This document shows, in pieces, positions 1 through 8,322 of a DNA stretch of 64,000 bases. Within the stretch, counting starts at the first letter, position 1. The number at the start of each line of letters is the position of its first letter. This stretch comes from Thermoguttaceae bacterium (lineage in GTDB: Bacteria > Planctomycetota > Planctomycetia > Pirellulales > Thermoguttaceae). The notes under the pieces were generated by a model. The model made no database searches, was not told the origin of the DNA, and worked only from the letters and a program-made list of their open reading frames with translations. The translations under genes and the position numbers were made by a program. Location of the stretch: the NCBI GenBank assembly GCA_017434455.1, contig JAFRFG010000012.1, positions 169,688 through 233,687 of the forward strand, read 5' to 3'.

Positions 1-2
1 AG

Positions 3-1856
3 TACAATGCCCTGTGCGCCTACCGCGCCGCCGTCGCCGAATCGCTCTCGGCGTTCGCCGCGCTGTACAACGACCCGAACTGCAGCGCGCCGCAGCTGCT
101 GGCCGCGCTGAAAAGACATACCGACGATAAACGCAAAATGCTCGAGTCGGTGATTCTCTACAATCGACTCATCGCCGAGTACGTCGCCGAGACCGTGGGG
201 CCGCAGATTCAAGGGGATCGCCTCTTGATGACGTTCAATCAATATCCGAAAAACCGAACCGCCGACCCCGCGTACCGGATGGCCGATAACCGCGGCACGC
301 AAATCATCCGCGGGCAGGAGTTCCAGCCGGCGCCCCGGGGGCAGGTCAGCGGCTCGGCCAACACCAGACCGAGCATTCCCGCGCGGCAGGCGCCTCAGCA
401 CGCGCGGCCGGGCGCAGCAACGATTCTGCGTTCTTCCACTCCCGCGGCGGCGAATCCCGCTTTGGAATCGACACCGCCGCCGGCGCTCTTGGCGCCGGGC
501 GAGCCGGCAAAGACCGAGGGACTCACGCTCCCTTTTGAGATCCCCTCGGCCCGCCGTGCCGATCCCTCCGAGGAGATGATCATCCGCGGCCAGATGCCCG
601 ACGCCCCATCGGCGGGCGGGGATCTGATTCTCCCTGATATTGTCCCCGCCGACTCGGGGGGCGGCAACACCGGCGCCGCGCCTGAGGCGGGGGGCATTGT
701 CCCCCCGCAGGAAGACCCGCTGCCGCCGCAGTCGGCCGCGCCAGGGCAAGATCTCTTCGCGCCGCCGCAAACCGCCGCGCCGGCGCAAAATCCCCTTCCT
801 CCGCAGGGAGAACCTTTCCAGCAGCAGATCCCTCCGCAAAACGCCCCGCCGCAGACGGCCGCGCCGCCGCAAAACAATCTTCTGCCGCAAGGTAATCTGC
901 CGCCGCAAAACGCTCAGGCGCCGCAAACCCCGCAAGTCGATCTTCCCCAGTTCGCGCCGTCGCAGACGGTCCCCTCGGCCCTGCCGCCCGACGGGAATCC
1001 CGCCCCTCCCGCTGAAGTGCAGGCCCCCCCCAGCGGCGCTCCGGCCGGCGGAACCTCGGCGACCTACGCCAAGCCGCGCAGCGAGCAGGAAAAAGCACAG
1101 ATTCTTCGGCAGACCCGATCGCTTTCGGATCTGCTGTTTTCGATCAAATCGACGACCAGCGGCGCGGGAGAGGGAGATATTCTCGAAATCCCGCTTTCGC
1201 TCGGGGAAATGCTTTCGCGTGTCGGTGACCCTCGTCTGAGGATCGAAGCGGTCGATTCGTACTGGCATCTGCGCACTCAGGTCGCTTCCCTGGCGGTGGA
1301 GAACAAGATTTTAGAGACCGTCGATCGGCTGATCGCCTCGATGGACAGCGCGTCGGCCGAGGCGCGGGCGGTGATCCCGACGATACAGTCGTATCGTCAG
1401 GGGACGCTCGGGCGGATCGCCGAGCTGCGCGGCGAGATTCGCGCCGCTCAGATGGAGCTGATGCGCCGCTCCGGCCGCACGCCGGATGTCGGCTGGCCGA
1501 TCCCCAGCTCGACCCCGTGCCACGGGCCGTACAATCTCGAGTCGGGAAGCAGTCCGTCGGTGAACTTTGAGATCCTTACCCAAACGGTTCTGATTCCCGA
1601 AAAGATCGACGCCGTCTGGGATACCGCCGTCTCGCTGGGGCCGCCCGAGTCGCTCTTTGTCCCGGAGATCGCTCCCGACGGGACGGTCGACGGGACCTAC
1701 TGCTATCTCGACATCCTCGAGAATAAGCGTCTGGCGGTGATGACATTCCTCGACGAGATTGAGTCGCTCAACGGCTCGATCGTCCGCTATGTCGACGCGT
1801 TCTCTCCCACGGCGCTGCCGTCGGAAACCTATGTTCACTGCCTCACCGGCGAGTGA
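3..1856 (+). CDS. Pro/Gln-rich protein of unknown function, 5' end outside window
   Basis: The reading frame is open from base 3, so the true start lies outside the window; the first internal ATG (138) is probably not the start. The visible N-terminal part is helical (…AAVAESLSAFAALYN…, YNRLIAEYVAE) and loosely recalls the periplasmic helices of TolC-like proteins, but this is only a resemblance. The middle (about 200 to 340 residues into the visible part) is a low-complexity stretch rich in Pro, Gln and Ala with repeated PPQ-type units. The C-terminal third is again mostly helical and ends with a compact, Tyr-rich region. No catalytic motif or membrane segment is visible. The next gene follows after 138 bases on the same strand. 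I do not recognise the family. Confidence 0.75.
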   Translation, partial: YNALCAYRAAVAESLSAFAALYNDPNCSAPQLLAALKRHTDDKRKMLESVILYNRLIAEYVAETVGPQIQGDRLLMTFNQYPKNRTADPAYRMADNRGTQIIRGQEFQPAPRGQVSGSANTRPSIPARQAPQHARPGAATILRSSTPAAANPALESTPPPALLAPGEPAKTEGLTLPFEIPSARRADPSEEMIIRGQMPDAPSAGGDLILPDIVPADSGGGNTGAAPEAGGIVPPQEDPLPPQSAAPGQDLFAPPQTAAPAQNPLPPQGEPFQQQIPPQNAPPQTAAPPQNNLLPQGNLPPQNAQAPQTPQVDLPQFAPSQTVPSALPPDGNPAPPAEVQAPPSGAPAGGTSATYAKPRSEQEKAQILRQTRSLSDLLFSIKSTTSGAGEGDILEIPLSLGEMLSRVGDPRLRIEAVDSYWHLRTQVASLAVENKILETVDRLIASMDSASAEARAVIPTIQSYRQGTLGRIAELRGEIRAAQMELMRRSGRTPDVGWPIPSSTPCHGPYNLESGSSPSVNFEILTQTVLIPEKIDAVWDTAVSLGPPESLFVPEIAPDGTVDGTYCYLDILENKRLAVMTFLDEIESLNGSIVRYVDAFSPTALPSETYVHCLTGE

Positions 1857-1924
1857 CGCGCATCCCCCGAACACCGAAAAATTTTTACCGTGCCGCGAAG
1901 CTTTATTTTCGGCGGTGTCTCGGT

Positions 1925-1930
1925 TATACT
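1925..1930 (+). promoter_or_regulatory. possible -10 element (TATACT)
   Basis: TATACT lies 65 bases upstream of the ATG at 1995 and matches the -10 consensus at five of six positions. No convincing -35 element is present at the right distance, so the call is weak. Confidence 0.25.
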
Positions 1931-1994
1931 TGCTTTGGCTCCTGTGAGTTTTGAAATCAAGACGAAACCATTTTTACAGACAAAGGACTCTGCC

Positions 1995-3683
1995 ATGAAA
2001 AAACTTCTTGCGGGACTGTTTCTCTTTCTTCTGGCCGTCTCGGCACCGCTGTTCGCCGCCGAGGCGATGAAGCCGATCGCCTATGTCTCGGCCAAAAACT
2101 ACCAGGCCCTGACCGATACGGCTTCGGTCATCGCCAACGAGCTCGGCTACAAAGAGATGTTTGACACGATGCTCATGCTCCTCGGTCAGACCGAAGGGGT
2201 TGACGAGACAAAGCCGGCGGGGTTCGTCGCCATGACCGACCAGTCGCAGCTGGTCGCCTTCGGTTTTGTTCCGATCGCCGATTTGAGCAATTTCACCTTC
2301 CCGAAGGCCGACGCGATCAAAGATTGTTACGATCCGGCCACCAAAAAGCTGACCTTTGGCGACGACTCGGACGCCGCGGTCTTCTCGGTTCTGTCGCGCG
2401 GTCCCTACAGCGTGATTGTTCAGGAGGGGAAAGAGGACCTCGTCCCCGACAGCGATCCGACCGCTCTGCTCGACGATGTCCGCGAGGATTGCGCTCTTTG
2501 CGCGAAGGTCTTCCCGACCCGTGTCCCCCAGGCCATGATCGAGTCGGTGATGACGATGATCCTCACCCAAGTGGCGGACGACTCCGATGAGTCGGAAGCG
2601 GTTGAGAATCAGGCCGAGGCCCTTCTGACTTTCTTGAAGCAGCTCGATGAGTTCGGTTTTGGCCTGAAGGCCGACCAGAGTTCGGGCGACTTTGTTCTGG
2701 CGTACGACTGCAAGGCGGCCGAGGGGACGGAGCTTGAGGGTATCTTCAAAAAGATGAAAGGCCGCCAGACCGCCTGGGGCGAGCTGTTCCGTCCCGACGA
2801 CGATATCTTGTCGATTCTCAATAACTCGATTCAGTCCGAGTCGATGATCGAACGGTCGCGTCAATCGATCCAGGAGGCGTTCAGCGGGCTCATCGACGGG
2901 CTTCTCGGCGATGACGACGTCCAGGAAGATGACAAAAAGACCGCCGAAGAGGCGCTCAATAAGTTTGCCTCGTTCCTCGATAAGACCGCTTCCCAGGAAA
3001 TGACCGACGGCGTCCTCTCGCTGACGACCGATCCGCTGCTGATTGTCGCCGGGACCATCGACGGCGGCGACGATCTGATTGACGCCATCGGCACCTTGGG
3101 GGAAATGCTGAACGATAAGGCGCAGGACGAAGACGCTGCCGACATCCTGAAGAAGGTGAAGTTCAATAAGTCCTATAAGGGTTACAGCGTCTCGACCTTT
3201 GCCTTCAAAAAAGGGGAATGCGAAGGGCTGACCGAGTTTAATCCGGACCTTGCCGGAGTCACCCCCAGCGTTCTGCTCGGGGTTAAAAACGATACACTGA
3301 TTTTGATCGCCGGTTTGGAGCAGGCCAAAGTCAGCGCGAAATTCAAGGAGATCATCGCCCTTGACAGCAAGATGAGCGATGTCGGACCGCTCAATTTCCG
3401 CCTGTCGATGAAGAATCTCGGCGCCTGCGCCCTGGGGCTGATCCCCGAGGACTCGCAGGAGATCTACGCGATCGCCGATCTGCTTAACCAGGCCGACCCG
3501 GAGGCCGCCATTTACGAGACGGTTAACTACGACGGCTCGACCACCTGCCAGGGGGACATTGTGATCACCGGGGAGTTCTTCGCTCAGGTAGGAGCGATTC
3601 TCCAGTCCTTCCAGAGTTCGGACGACGAGGACGAAGACTGGGGTCTGGAAGACGAGGACGAAGAGGGATCGGATAACAACTGA
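1995..3683 (+). CDS. secreted protein of unknown function with acidic C-terminus
   Basis: The ATG at 1995 was chosen over the upstream start at 1890 because it begins a textbook signal peptide (MKKLLAGLFLFLLAVSAPLFA, cleavage near FAA/EA) and has an AAAGGA ribosome site 8 bases upstream. The mature part, about 540 residues, is acidic and mostly without Cys, with no recognisable enzymatic motif. Two segments look like related halves ending in beta-rich stretches (KPAGFVAMTDQ…, STTCQGDIVITGEFF). The last 20 residues are almost all Asp, Glu, Ser and Asn. It is monocistronic: a terminator follows at 3740. It resembles the long secreted hypothetical proteins common in planctomycetes, but no function can be assigned. 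Confidence 0.8.
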   Translation: MKKLLAGLFLFLLAVSAPLFAAEAMKPIAYVSAKNYQALTDTASVIANELGYKEMFDTMLMLLGQTEGVDETKPAGFVAMTDQSQLVAFGFVPIADLSNFTFPKADAIKDCYDPATKKLTFGDDSDAAVFSVLSRGPYSVIVQEGKEDLVPDSDPTALLDDVREDCALCAKVFPTRVPQAMIESVMTMILTQVADDSDESEAVENQAEALLTFLKQLDEFGFGLKADQSSGDFVLAYDCKAAEGTELEGIFKKMKGRQTAWGELFRPDDDILSILNNSIQSESMIERSRQSIQEAFSGLIDGLLGDDDVQEDDKKTAEEALNKFASFLDKTASQEMTDGVLSLTTDPLLIVAGTIDGGDDLIDAIGTLGEMLNDKAQDEDAADILKKVKFNKSYKGYSVSTFAFKKGECEGLTEFNPDLAGVTPSVLLGVKNDTLILIAGLEQAKVSAKFKEIIALDSKMSDVGPLNFRLSMKNLGACALGLIPEDSQEIYAIADLLNQADPEAAIYETVNYDGSTTCQGDIVITGEFFAQVGAILQSFQSSDDEDEDWGLEDEDEEGSDNN

Positions 3684-3739
3684 TGACAGCGGCCGCCGGG
3701 GCCGAAACCGCTTAAGGTCCCAACCGTTTCGTTTCTTTA

Positions 3740-3780
3740 CCCCAAAGGCCGCCGCGCGCGGCTTTTGGGGTTTTCTTTTT
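3740..3780 (+). terminator. rho-independent terminator of the secreted protein gene
   Basis: CCCCAAAG…GCCGC pairs with GCGGC…TTTTGGGG, giving a GC-rich stem of 11 or more base pairs, followed directly by TTTTCTTTTT. Confidence 0.85.
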
Positions 3781-3802
3781 GGCGGAAAACAAAAGGTGAT
3801 TC

Positions 3803-3831
3803 TTGACAATGGCCCCGGTTTGGGGGATACT
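3803..3831 (+). promoter_or_regulatory. sigma70-type promoter for lutB
   Basis: A perfect TTGACA at 3803-3808, a 17-base spacer and GATACT at 3826-3831. It lies just after the terminator of the preceding gene and about 100 bases before the lutB ATG. Confidence 0.65.
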
Positions 3832-3931
3832 TTATCGAGGCGTATTTTCCCTTTGGCTTATAGAGAACTTTTTCCTCTTAAGCAAAGGTTCGAAGAAGTG
3901 ACCCGTTCCCGTATCGAATCGCGAGAGTACG

Positions 3932-5353
3932 ATGGCCGTGGATGGTACAAAATATGATGCGAACGCGCTGTGCGGCGCGCCGTTTTTCCCGAAAGAGACG
4001 TTGGGTTTGGCCGAGCCGAAAGGGCAGGCGGCCTTAGAGACCGCGATGCGCACGAGCTGCCAGTCCAGTTTAGACGTGTGCTGGAGCATCCCCGATTGGC
4101 CCGACTGGCGCCAGAGGGCGCACGACGTGAAGGCGTACACCATTGCCCACCTCGATGAGCTTTTGGCGAAGTTCGCCGATCGTCTGGAGGCCAAGGGGGT
4201 CAAGGTCCTCTGGGCCCGCGACGCGGCCGACGCCAACGCGATCATCCTCGATATCGCGAAGAAGCACCAGGTCAAGACCGTCGTCAAAGGCAAATCGATG
4301 GTCTCCGAGGAGCTGGAGCTCAATAAGGCGTTCGCCATGGCGGGGATCTCCGCGCTGGAGACCGACCTCGGCGAGTTCATCGTTCAGCTCACCGGCAAGC
4401 GCCCGACCCATATCGTCACCCCCGCCACCCACTTAAGCGCCGAGGAGGTCGGCGAGCTGTTCGCCGAAAAGCTCGGCGTCGAGAAGACGACCGAGCACGA
4501 GGCGCTGACGATGATCGCCCGCAAGCACCTGCGCCAGAAGTTTGTCTCGGCCGACATGGGGATCAGCGGGATCAACTTTGGGATCGCCGAGAGCGGGTCG
4601 TTCTGCCTGGTCGAAAACGAGGGAAATATCGGTCTTTCGACCACCTGTCCGAAGGTCCATGTCGCCTTGATGGGGATCGAGAAGCTCATCCCCTCCCTCG
4701 ACTACCTTCCGCTGTTCCTCAATATGCTCCCCCGCATGGGGACCGGTCAAAAGCTGACCAGCTACACCCATATCTTCAACGGTCCGACCGAGGGACGGAC
4801 GATGTACGTGGTCATCGTCGATAACGGCCGCACCCGCGCCCTGGCCTCCCCGGCCCACCGCAAGGTGCTGCACTGCATCCGCTGCGGCGGCTGCATGGCC
4901 CGCTGCCCCGTCTATCAGAAGGTCGGCGGCTGGGCGTACGGCTGGGTCTATCCCGGTCCGCTCGGTATCGTCCTGACCCCGCAGCTGCTCGGCTATAAGA
5001 CCGCCGGAAAGCTCCCGTTCGCGTCGAGCTTGTGCGGTGCCTGCTCGCAGATCTGCCCGGTCAAAATCGACCTGGCTCACCAGGTTGTCCGTTCCCGCGC
5101 CGAGTCGATCGCCACGGCCGGTTCGCCGGCCCGGTCTTGCGCGGAACGCCTCCTGTGGTGGGCGTTCGCCTGGGGAATGCAGAGCCGCTGGCGCTATAAC
5201 CTGATGATGCTCGCCGTGAAACTCGGTATCCGCGTCGCGCCGGCGCTTCCGATTCACCCGTGGCTCATGGGCCGCTGGACGCGCGGCAGGGCCCTTCCCG
5301 TGCCGCCGAAAGAGGGGAATTTCGCCCGCTGGTGGAAAGCGAACCATAAATAA
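3932..5353 (+). CDS. lutB: LutB-like lactate-utilisation Fe-S protein
   Basis: A 473-residue protein with an N-terminal LUD domain (about residues 60-290; SGINFGIAESGSF, NEGNIGLSTTCP) and a C-terminal ferredoxin-like region. Cys315, 318, 321 and 325 form CxxCxxCxxxCP, and Cys368, 371 and 375 (CGACSQICP) contribute to a second cluster. LutB acts with LutA and LutC in the LutABC complex, which oxidises L-lactate to pyruvate in the cytoplasm. Neither partner is next to it here: the flanking genes encode a secreted protein and a CdsA-like enzyme. It has its own promoter. The exact substrate is therefore an inference from the family. The C-terminal 70 residues are hydrophobic and Trp-rich (WWAFAWGMQ), which hints at membrane association. 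Confidence 0.85.
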   Translation: MAVDGTKYDANALCGAPFFPKETLGLAEPKGQAALETAMRTSCQSSLDVCWSIPDWPDWRQRAHDVKAYTIAHLDELLAKFADRLEAKGVKVLWARDAADANAIILDIAKKHQVKTVVKGKSMVSEELELNKAFAMAGISALETDLGEFIVQLTGKRPTHIVTPATHLSAEEVGELFAEKLGVEKTTEHEALTMIARKHLRQKFVSADMGISGINFGIAESGSFCLVENEGNIGLSTTCPKVHVALMGIEKLIPSLDYLPLFLNMLPRMGTGQKLTSYTHIFNGPTEGRTMYVVIVDNGRTRALASPAHRKVLHCIRCGGCMARCPVYQKVGGWAYGWVYPGPLGIVLTPQLLGYKTAGKLPFASSLCGACSQICPVKIDLAHQVVRSRAESIATAGSPARSCAERLLWWAFAWGMQSRWRYNLMMLAVKLGIRVAPALPIHPWLMGRWTRGRALPVPPKEGNFARWWKANHK

Positions 5354-5372
5354 CGTAGAAAAGCTTGCTATT

Positions 5373-5404
5373 CCCCCTCCTCTTATTATTTTAAGGGGAG
5401 GGGG
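5373..5404 (+). promoter_or_regulatory. hairpin covering the ribosome site of the next gene
   Basis: CCCCCTCCTCTTA (5373-5385) and TAAGGGGAGGGGG (5392-5404) pair over 13 positions with one G-U wobble and a 6-base loop. The 3' arm is also the only Shine-Dalgarno-like sequence (GGGGAGGGGG) before the TTG at 5412. It could end lutB transcription (the trailing AGTTTGTTT is a poor U-tract) or control translation of the cytidylyltransferase. Confidence 0.6.
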
Positions 5405-5411
5405 AGTTTGT

Positions 5412-6674
5412 TTGGACGGTAACGAAGAGAACGTCTCTGTCGGTGCGTTTATGGATCATCGGGTCGTTATCCTTATGAGCGGGATCCTTCTCCTGCTGGT
5501 CGCCGCCAGCTGGGCGATTCGGGTTCTGCAGAGGCATTTTGGGCACGGCATCGATCTGTCGATTCTCAATATCTGCCGCTCCCGCGTTCAATCGTGGTGG
5601 ATTCTCTTCGTCCTGCTGATCTGTTCGCTGCTCCTCGGGAAGGCCGCGACGACCCTTTTCTTTTTTATGATTTCGTTCTGGGCGCTGCGCGAGTATATCA
5701 CCCTGACCCCGACCCGCCCGGCCGACCATCGAACGCTCTTTTGGGTATTCTTCCTTTTGACGCCCATTCAGTATCTGGTCGTCGGGATGGACGACCAGTG
5801 GTTCAAATCGGTCTTTGGAATCTCCAGTTATCAGGTCTACTCCATCCTGATTCCGGCGTACTCGTTTTTGATCCTCCCCGCGGCGATCGCCACCTCGAAC
5901 GACCCGAAGGGATTCCTCGAGCGGGTCGCGAAAATCCAGGTGGGACTGGTGATCTGCGTCTACTCCCTGTCGTTCGCCCCCGCGCTGCTGACGACGACCC
6001 TCCCCCTGGAGCGTGACGCCCCGCCGGTGATCGAGTCGTTCGCCGCCGGTATGGAAGAGAAAGTCCTCGTCCCGATGGGCAAGGCGATCAGCGATATCGC
6101 CACCACGGCCGCCGGGGGTGATCCTCACGCCTCTGTCGCGCCGGAGAGCACCCCGCCGGAGGGCCCCTGCGATGAGGAGGCCCCCCCCGAGAACACCGCC
6201 GGCGACGCCGCGCCGGATGAGGCTGTCGACACAACGGTCCCCGCGCCGCGCTCCACGCTCAAGTCGGACCGTCTCTGCCTGCTGATCTACTTTGTCTTCC
6301 TCGTTCAGATGAGCGATGTCTTCCAGTATCTCTGGTCGCACTTCTTCCGAAAGGGGGTCGTCGCCCCGACGATCCACGCTCACCGAACCTGGCCGGGGAT
6401 CTTCGCCGGGGCAATGTCGACCGCGCTTCTGGCGCTGGGGCTGTGGTACTTTACCCCGTTTCGTGATTGGTGGCAGCCGCTTGTCACCGGCTTTGTCATC
6501 TCGCTGATGGGGTTCGCCGGAAGCATGACGATGAGCGCGATCAAGCGCGACCGGGGGGTCGACGACTACGGGACGCTGGTGGAGGGGCACAACGGTGTGC
6601 TCGACCGAATCGACTCGGTCTGTTTCGCCGCGCCGGTCTTTTACCATCTCGTTTGGATTTTCCTCCATTACTAA
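5412..6674 (+). CDS. cdsA: phosphatidate cytidylyltransferase family protein (CdsA-like)
   Basis: An integral membrane protein with several hydrophobic segments before and after a hydrophilic insert. Residues about 374-402 contain the CDP-diglyceride synthase signature in variant form: S-x-x-K-R-D-R-G-V-D-D-Y-G, then EGHNG, then DRIDS. CdsA makes CDP-diacylglycerol from phosphatidate and CTP for phospholipid synthesis. The TTG start was chosen because the purine-rich ribosome site lies 7-12 bases before it; ATG 5451 is an alternative that shortens the protein by 13 residues. An acidic, Pro-rich insert of about 55 residues (roughly residues 230-285) separates the membrane blocks and is not part of the core family. 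In the signature, the usual K-D pair reads D-D and GHGG reads GHNG, so a paralogue with altered specificity is possible. Confidence 0.8.
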   Translation: MDGNEENVSVGAFMDHRVVILMSGILLLLVAASWAIRVLQRHFGHGIDLSILNICRSRVQSWWILFVLLICSLLLGKAATTLFFFMISFWALREYITLTPTRPADHRTLFWVFFLLTPIQYLVVGMDDQWFKSVFGISSYQVYSILIPAYSFLILPAAIATSNDPKGFLERVAKIQVGLVICVYSLSFAPALLTTTLPLERDAPPVIESFAAGMEEKVLVPMGKAISDIATTAAGGDPHASVAPESTPPEGPCDEEAPPENTAGDAAPDEAVDTTVPAPRSTLKSDRLCLLIYFVFLVQMSDVFQYLWSHFFRKGVVAPTIHAHRTWPGIFAGAMSTALLALGLWYFTPFRDWWQPLVTGFVISLMGFAGSMTMSAIKRDRGVDDYGTLVEGHNGVLDRIDSVCFAAPVFYHLVWIFLHY

Positions 6675-6822
6675 AGCGGAGTATTGTCAGACCATCGGGG
6701 GGTAAACGCCCTCTGTATTTTGTTTCTTTTTTACCTCAACGCGGCGTGAAAAAAGCCCTCGTTCCAAGGGGCGGGGAGGGGGGCAATCAATAAAATTTTC
6801 TCGAATTCTCTTGCGCCGACCC

Positions 6823-6851
6823 TGGACATCCCCCCTGGGTCTGGTTAAACT
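6823..6851 (+). promoter_or_regulatory. sigma70-type promoter of the nqr operon
   Basis: TGGACA (6823-6828), a 17-base spacer and TAAACT (6846-6851). Transcription would start near 6858 and give a leader of about 95 bases. That leader contains a hairpin-forming pair, AGGGGCG with CGCCCCT, around 6859-6884. Confidence 0.6.
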
Positions 6852-6950
6852 AGGAAGGAGGGGCGCTTAGTGTTGCCGCCCCTCAAGAAGTTAGATATTC
6901 CCCCTGGAACGCACGCCTGCGGTACCCTTGATTCGGAAAGGCGTCATGGA

Positions 6951-8315
6951 ATGAAGAAGTTTGAAATAGACAAGGGATTGGATCTGGCTTTGGCCGGCGC
7001 GCCGAAGCAGCAGATCGACCCTGATCGCAAGAAGGTTGAGCATGTCGCCGTGGTCGGGCCGGATTATGTCGGGATGAAACCGACGATCCTGGTGGAACCG
7101 GGGCAGCATGTCCTGGCCGGGGAACCCCTCTTCGAAGATAAGAAAAATCCGGGAGTGAAGTTCACCGCCCCCGGCGCCGGCACGGTGGAGGAAATCTGCC
7201 GCGGTGAGAAACGCGCCTTCCGCGCCGTGGTTCTCCGCCTGGATGCCGACGGTGACGCTTCCGCACCGTTCGACTCGTTCCAGCCCGATGAGCTGCAGTC
7301 GCTGTGCCCGAACCGTGTTCGGCAGATCCTGGTCGATTCCGGGCTGTGGACGTCGTTCCGCACGCGTCCGTTCAGCCGCATTCCAACGCTCGATTCGGTT
7401 CCCGCCTCGATCTTCGTCACCGCGATGGATACCAATCCCGGCGCGCCGAATCCGGTCGTGGTGATCGGGGAAAACCCCGACAGCTTTATCAACGGCCTGA
7501 AGGTGATCAGCCGCTTCGGCGTGAAGATTTGGCTGTGCAAGGCCCCCGACGGGATTGATATTCCCGGCGACGATATTGAGTCGGTCGAGTCGGCAATCTT
7601 CTCCGGCCCGCACCCGGCGGGTCTGGCCGGCACCCATATCCATTACCTTGACCCGGTCGGAAACGGCAAGGTCGTCTGGACGATCGGCTACCAAGACGTC
7701 ATGGCGATCGGTTCGCTCTTCACCACCGGCCGCTGGCCGACCGAGCGCGTCGTCGCCCTGTCCGGCCCCAAGGTCGCCTCCCCGCGTCTGATCCGGGTTC
7801 CGGTCGGCGCCTCGCTGAGCGAACTGACCGCCGGCGAACTGACCGGCAGTGAGGTCCGCGTTATCTCCGGCAGTGTCCTGTGCGGACGCGCCGCCGAGGG
7901 GAACGGCCTCGACTTCCTCGGTCCCTACGTCAATCAGGTTTCGGTGATCGCCGATGAGAATCCGCGCGAGCTCTTCGGCTGGACGATGCCCGGCTGGCGC
8001 AAGTTTTCGGTCGCCCGGACCGTCGCCTCCCGCTGGCTCCCCCGCTGGCCCTACAAGATGACGACCGCCCTTCACGGCGGCAAGCGCGCCGTCTTCCCGA
8101 ACCCGGCCTTCTCCGAGATTCAGCCGCTGGATCTGATGCCGGAGTTCCTCTTTAAAGCCCTGGAAGTCGGCGATATCGAATCGGCCGAGGAGCTCGGCGT
8201 TCTGGAGCTGGACGAGGAAGACGTCGCTCTGTGCACGCTGGTCGACTTCGGAAAGAATGACTACACCCAGACGCTTCGCACGATGCTCAATACCATCATG
8301 AAAGAGGAGGCGTAA
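6951..8315 (+). CDS. nqrA: Na+-translocating NADH:quinone reductase subunit A
   Basis: The ATG at 6951 gives MKKFEIDKGLDLALAG, the usual NqrA beginning; the frame extends upstream to 6870 but that part does not look coding. At 454 residues it is close to the usual length. NqrA is the cytoplasmic, non-flavin subunit that helps bind ubiquinone in the six-subunit sodium pump. The N-terminal half has the biotinyl-lipoyl-like fold seen in the family (PTILVEPGQHVLAGEPLFEDKK, PGAGTVEEI). The stop is followed 7 bases later by nqrB, whose ribosome site (AGAGGAGG) lies inside the end of nqrA. The presence of NqrA separates this operon from the related Rnf complexes. Confidence 0.95.
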   Translation: MKKFEIDKGLDLALAGAPKQQIDPDRKKVEHVAVVGPDYVGMKPTILVEPGQHVLAGEPLFEDKKNPGVKFTAPGAGTVEEICRGEKRAFRAVVLRLDADGDASAPFDSFQPDELQSLCPNRVRQILVDSGLWTSFRTRPFSRIPTLDSVPASIFVTAMDTNPGAPNPVVVIGENPDSFINGLKVISRFGVKIWLCKAPDGIDIPGDDIESVESAIFSGPHPAGLAGTHIHYLDPVGNGKVVWTIGYQDVMAIGSLFTTGRWPTERVVALSGPKVASPRLIRVPVGASLSELTAGELTGSEVRVISGSVLCGRAAEGNGLDFLGPYVNQVSVIADENPRELFGWTMPGWRKFSVARTVASRWLPRWPYKMTTALHGGKRAVFPNPAFSEIQPLDLMPEFLFKALEVGDIESAEELGVLELDEEDVALCTLVDFGKNDYTQTLRTMLNTIMKEEA

Positions 8316-8322
8316 CTTAAGG

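Noticed and set aside
1974..3809. 611-codon minus-strand frame opposite the secreted protein
   Set aside because: The plus strand has a signal peptide, ribosome site and terminator; the antisense product has none of these.
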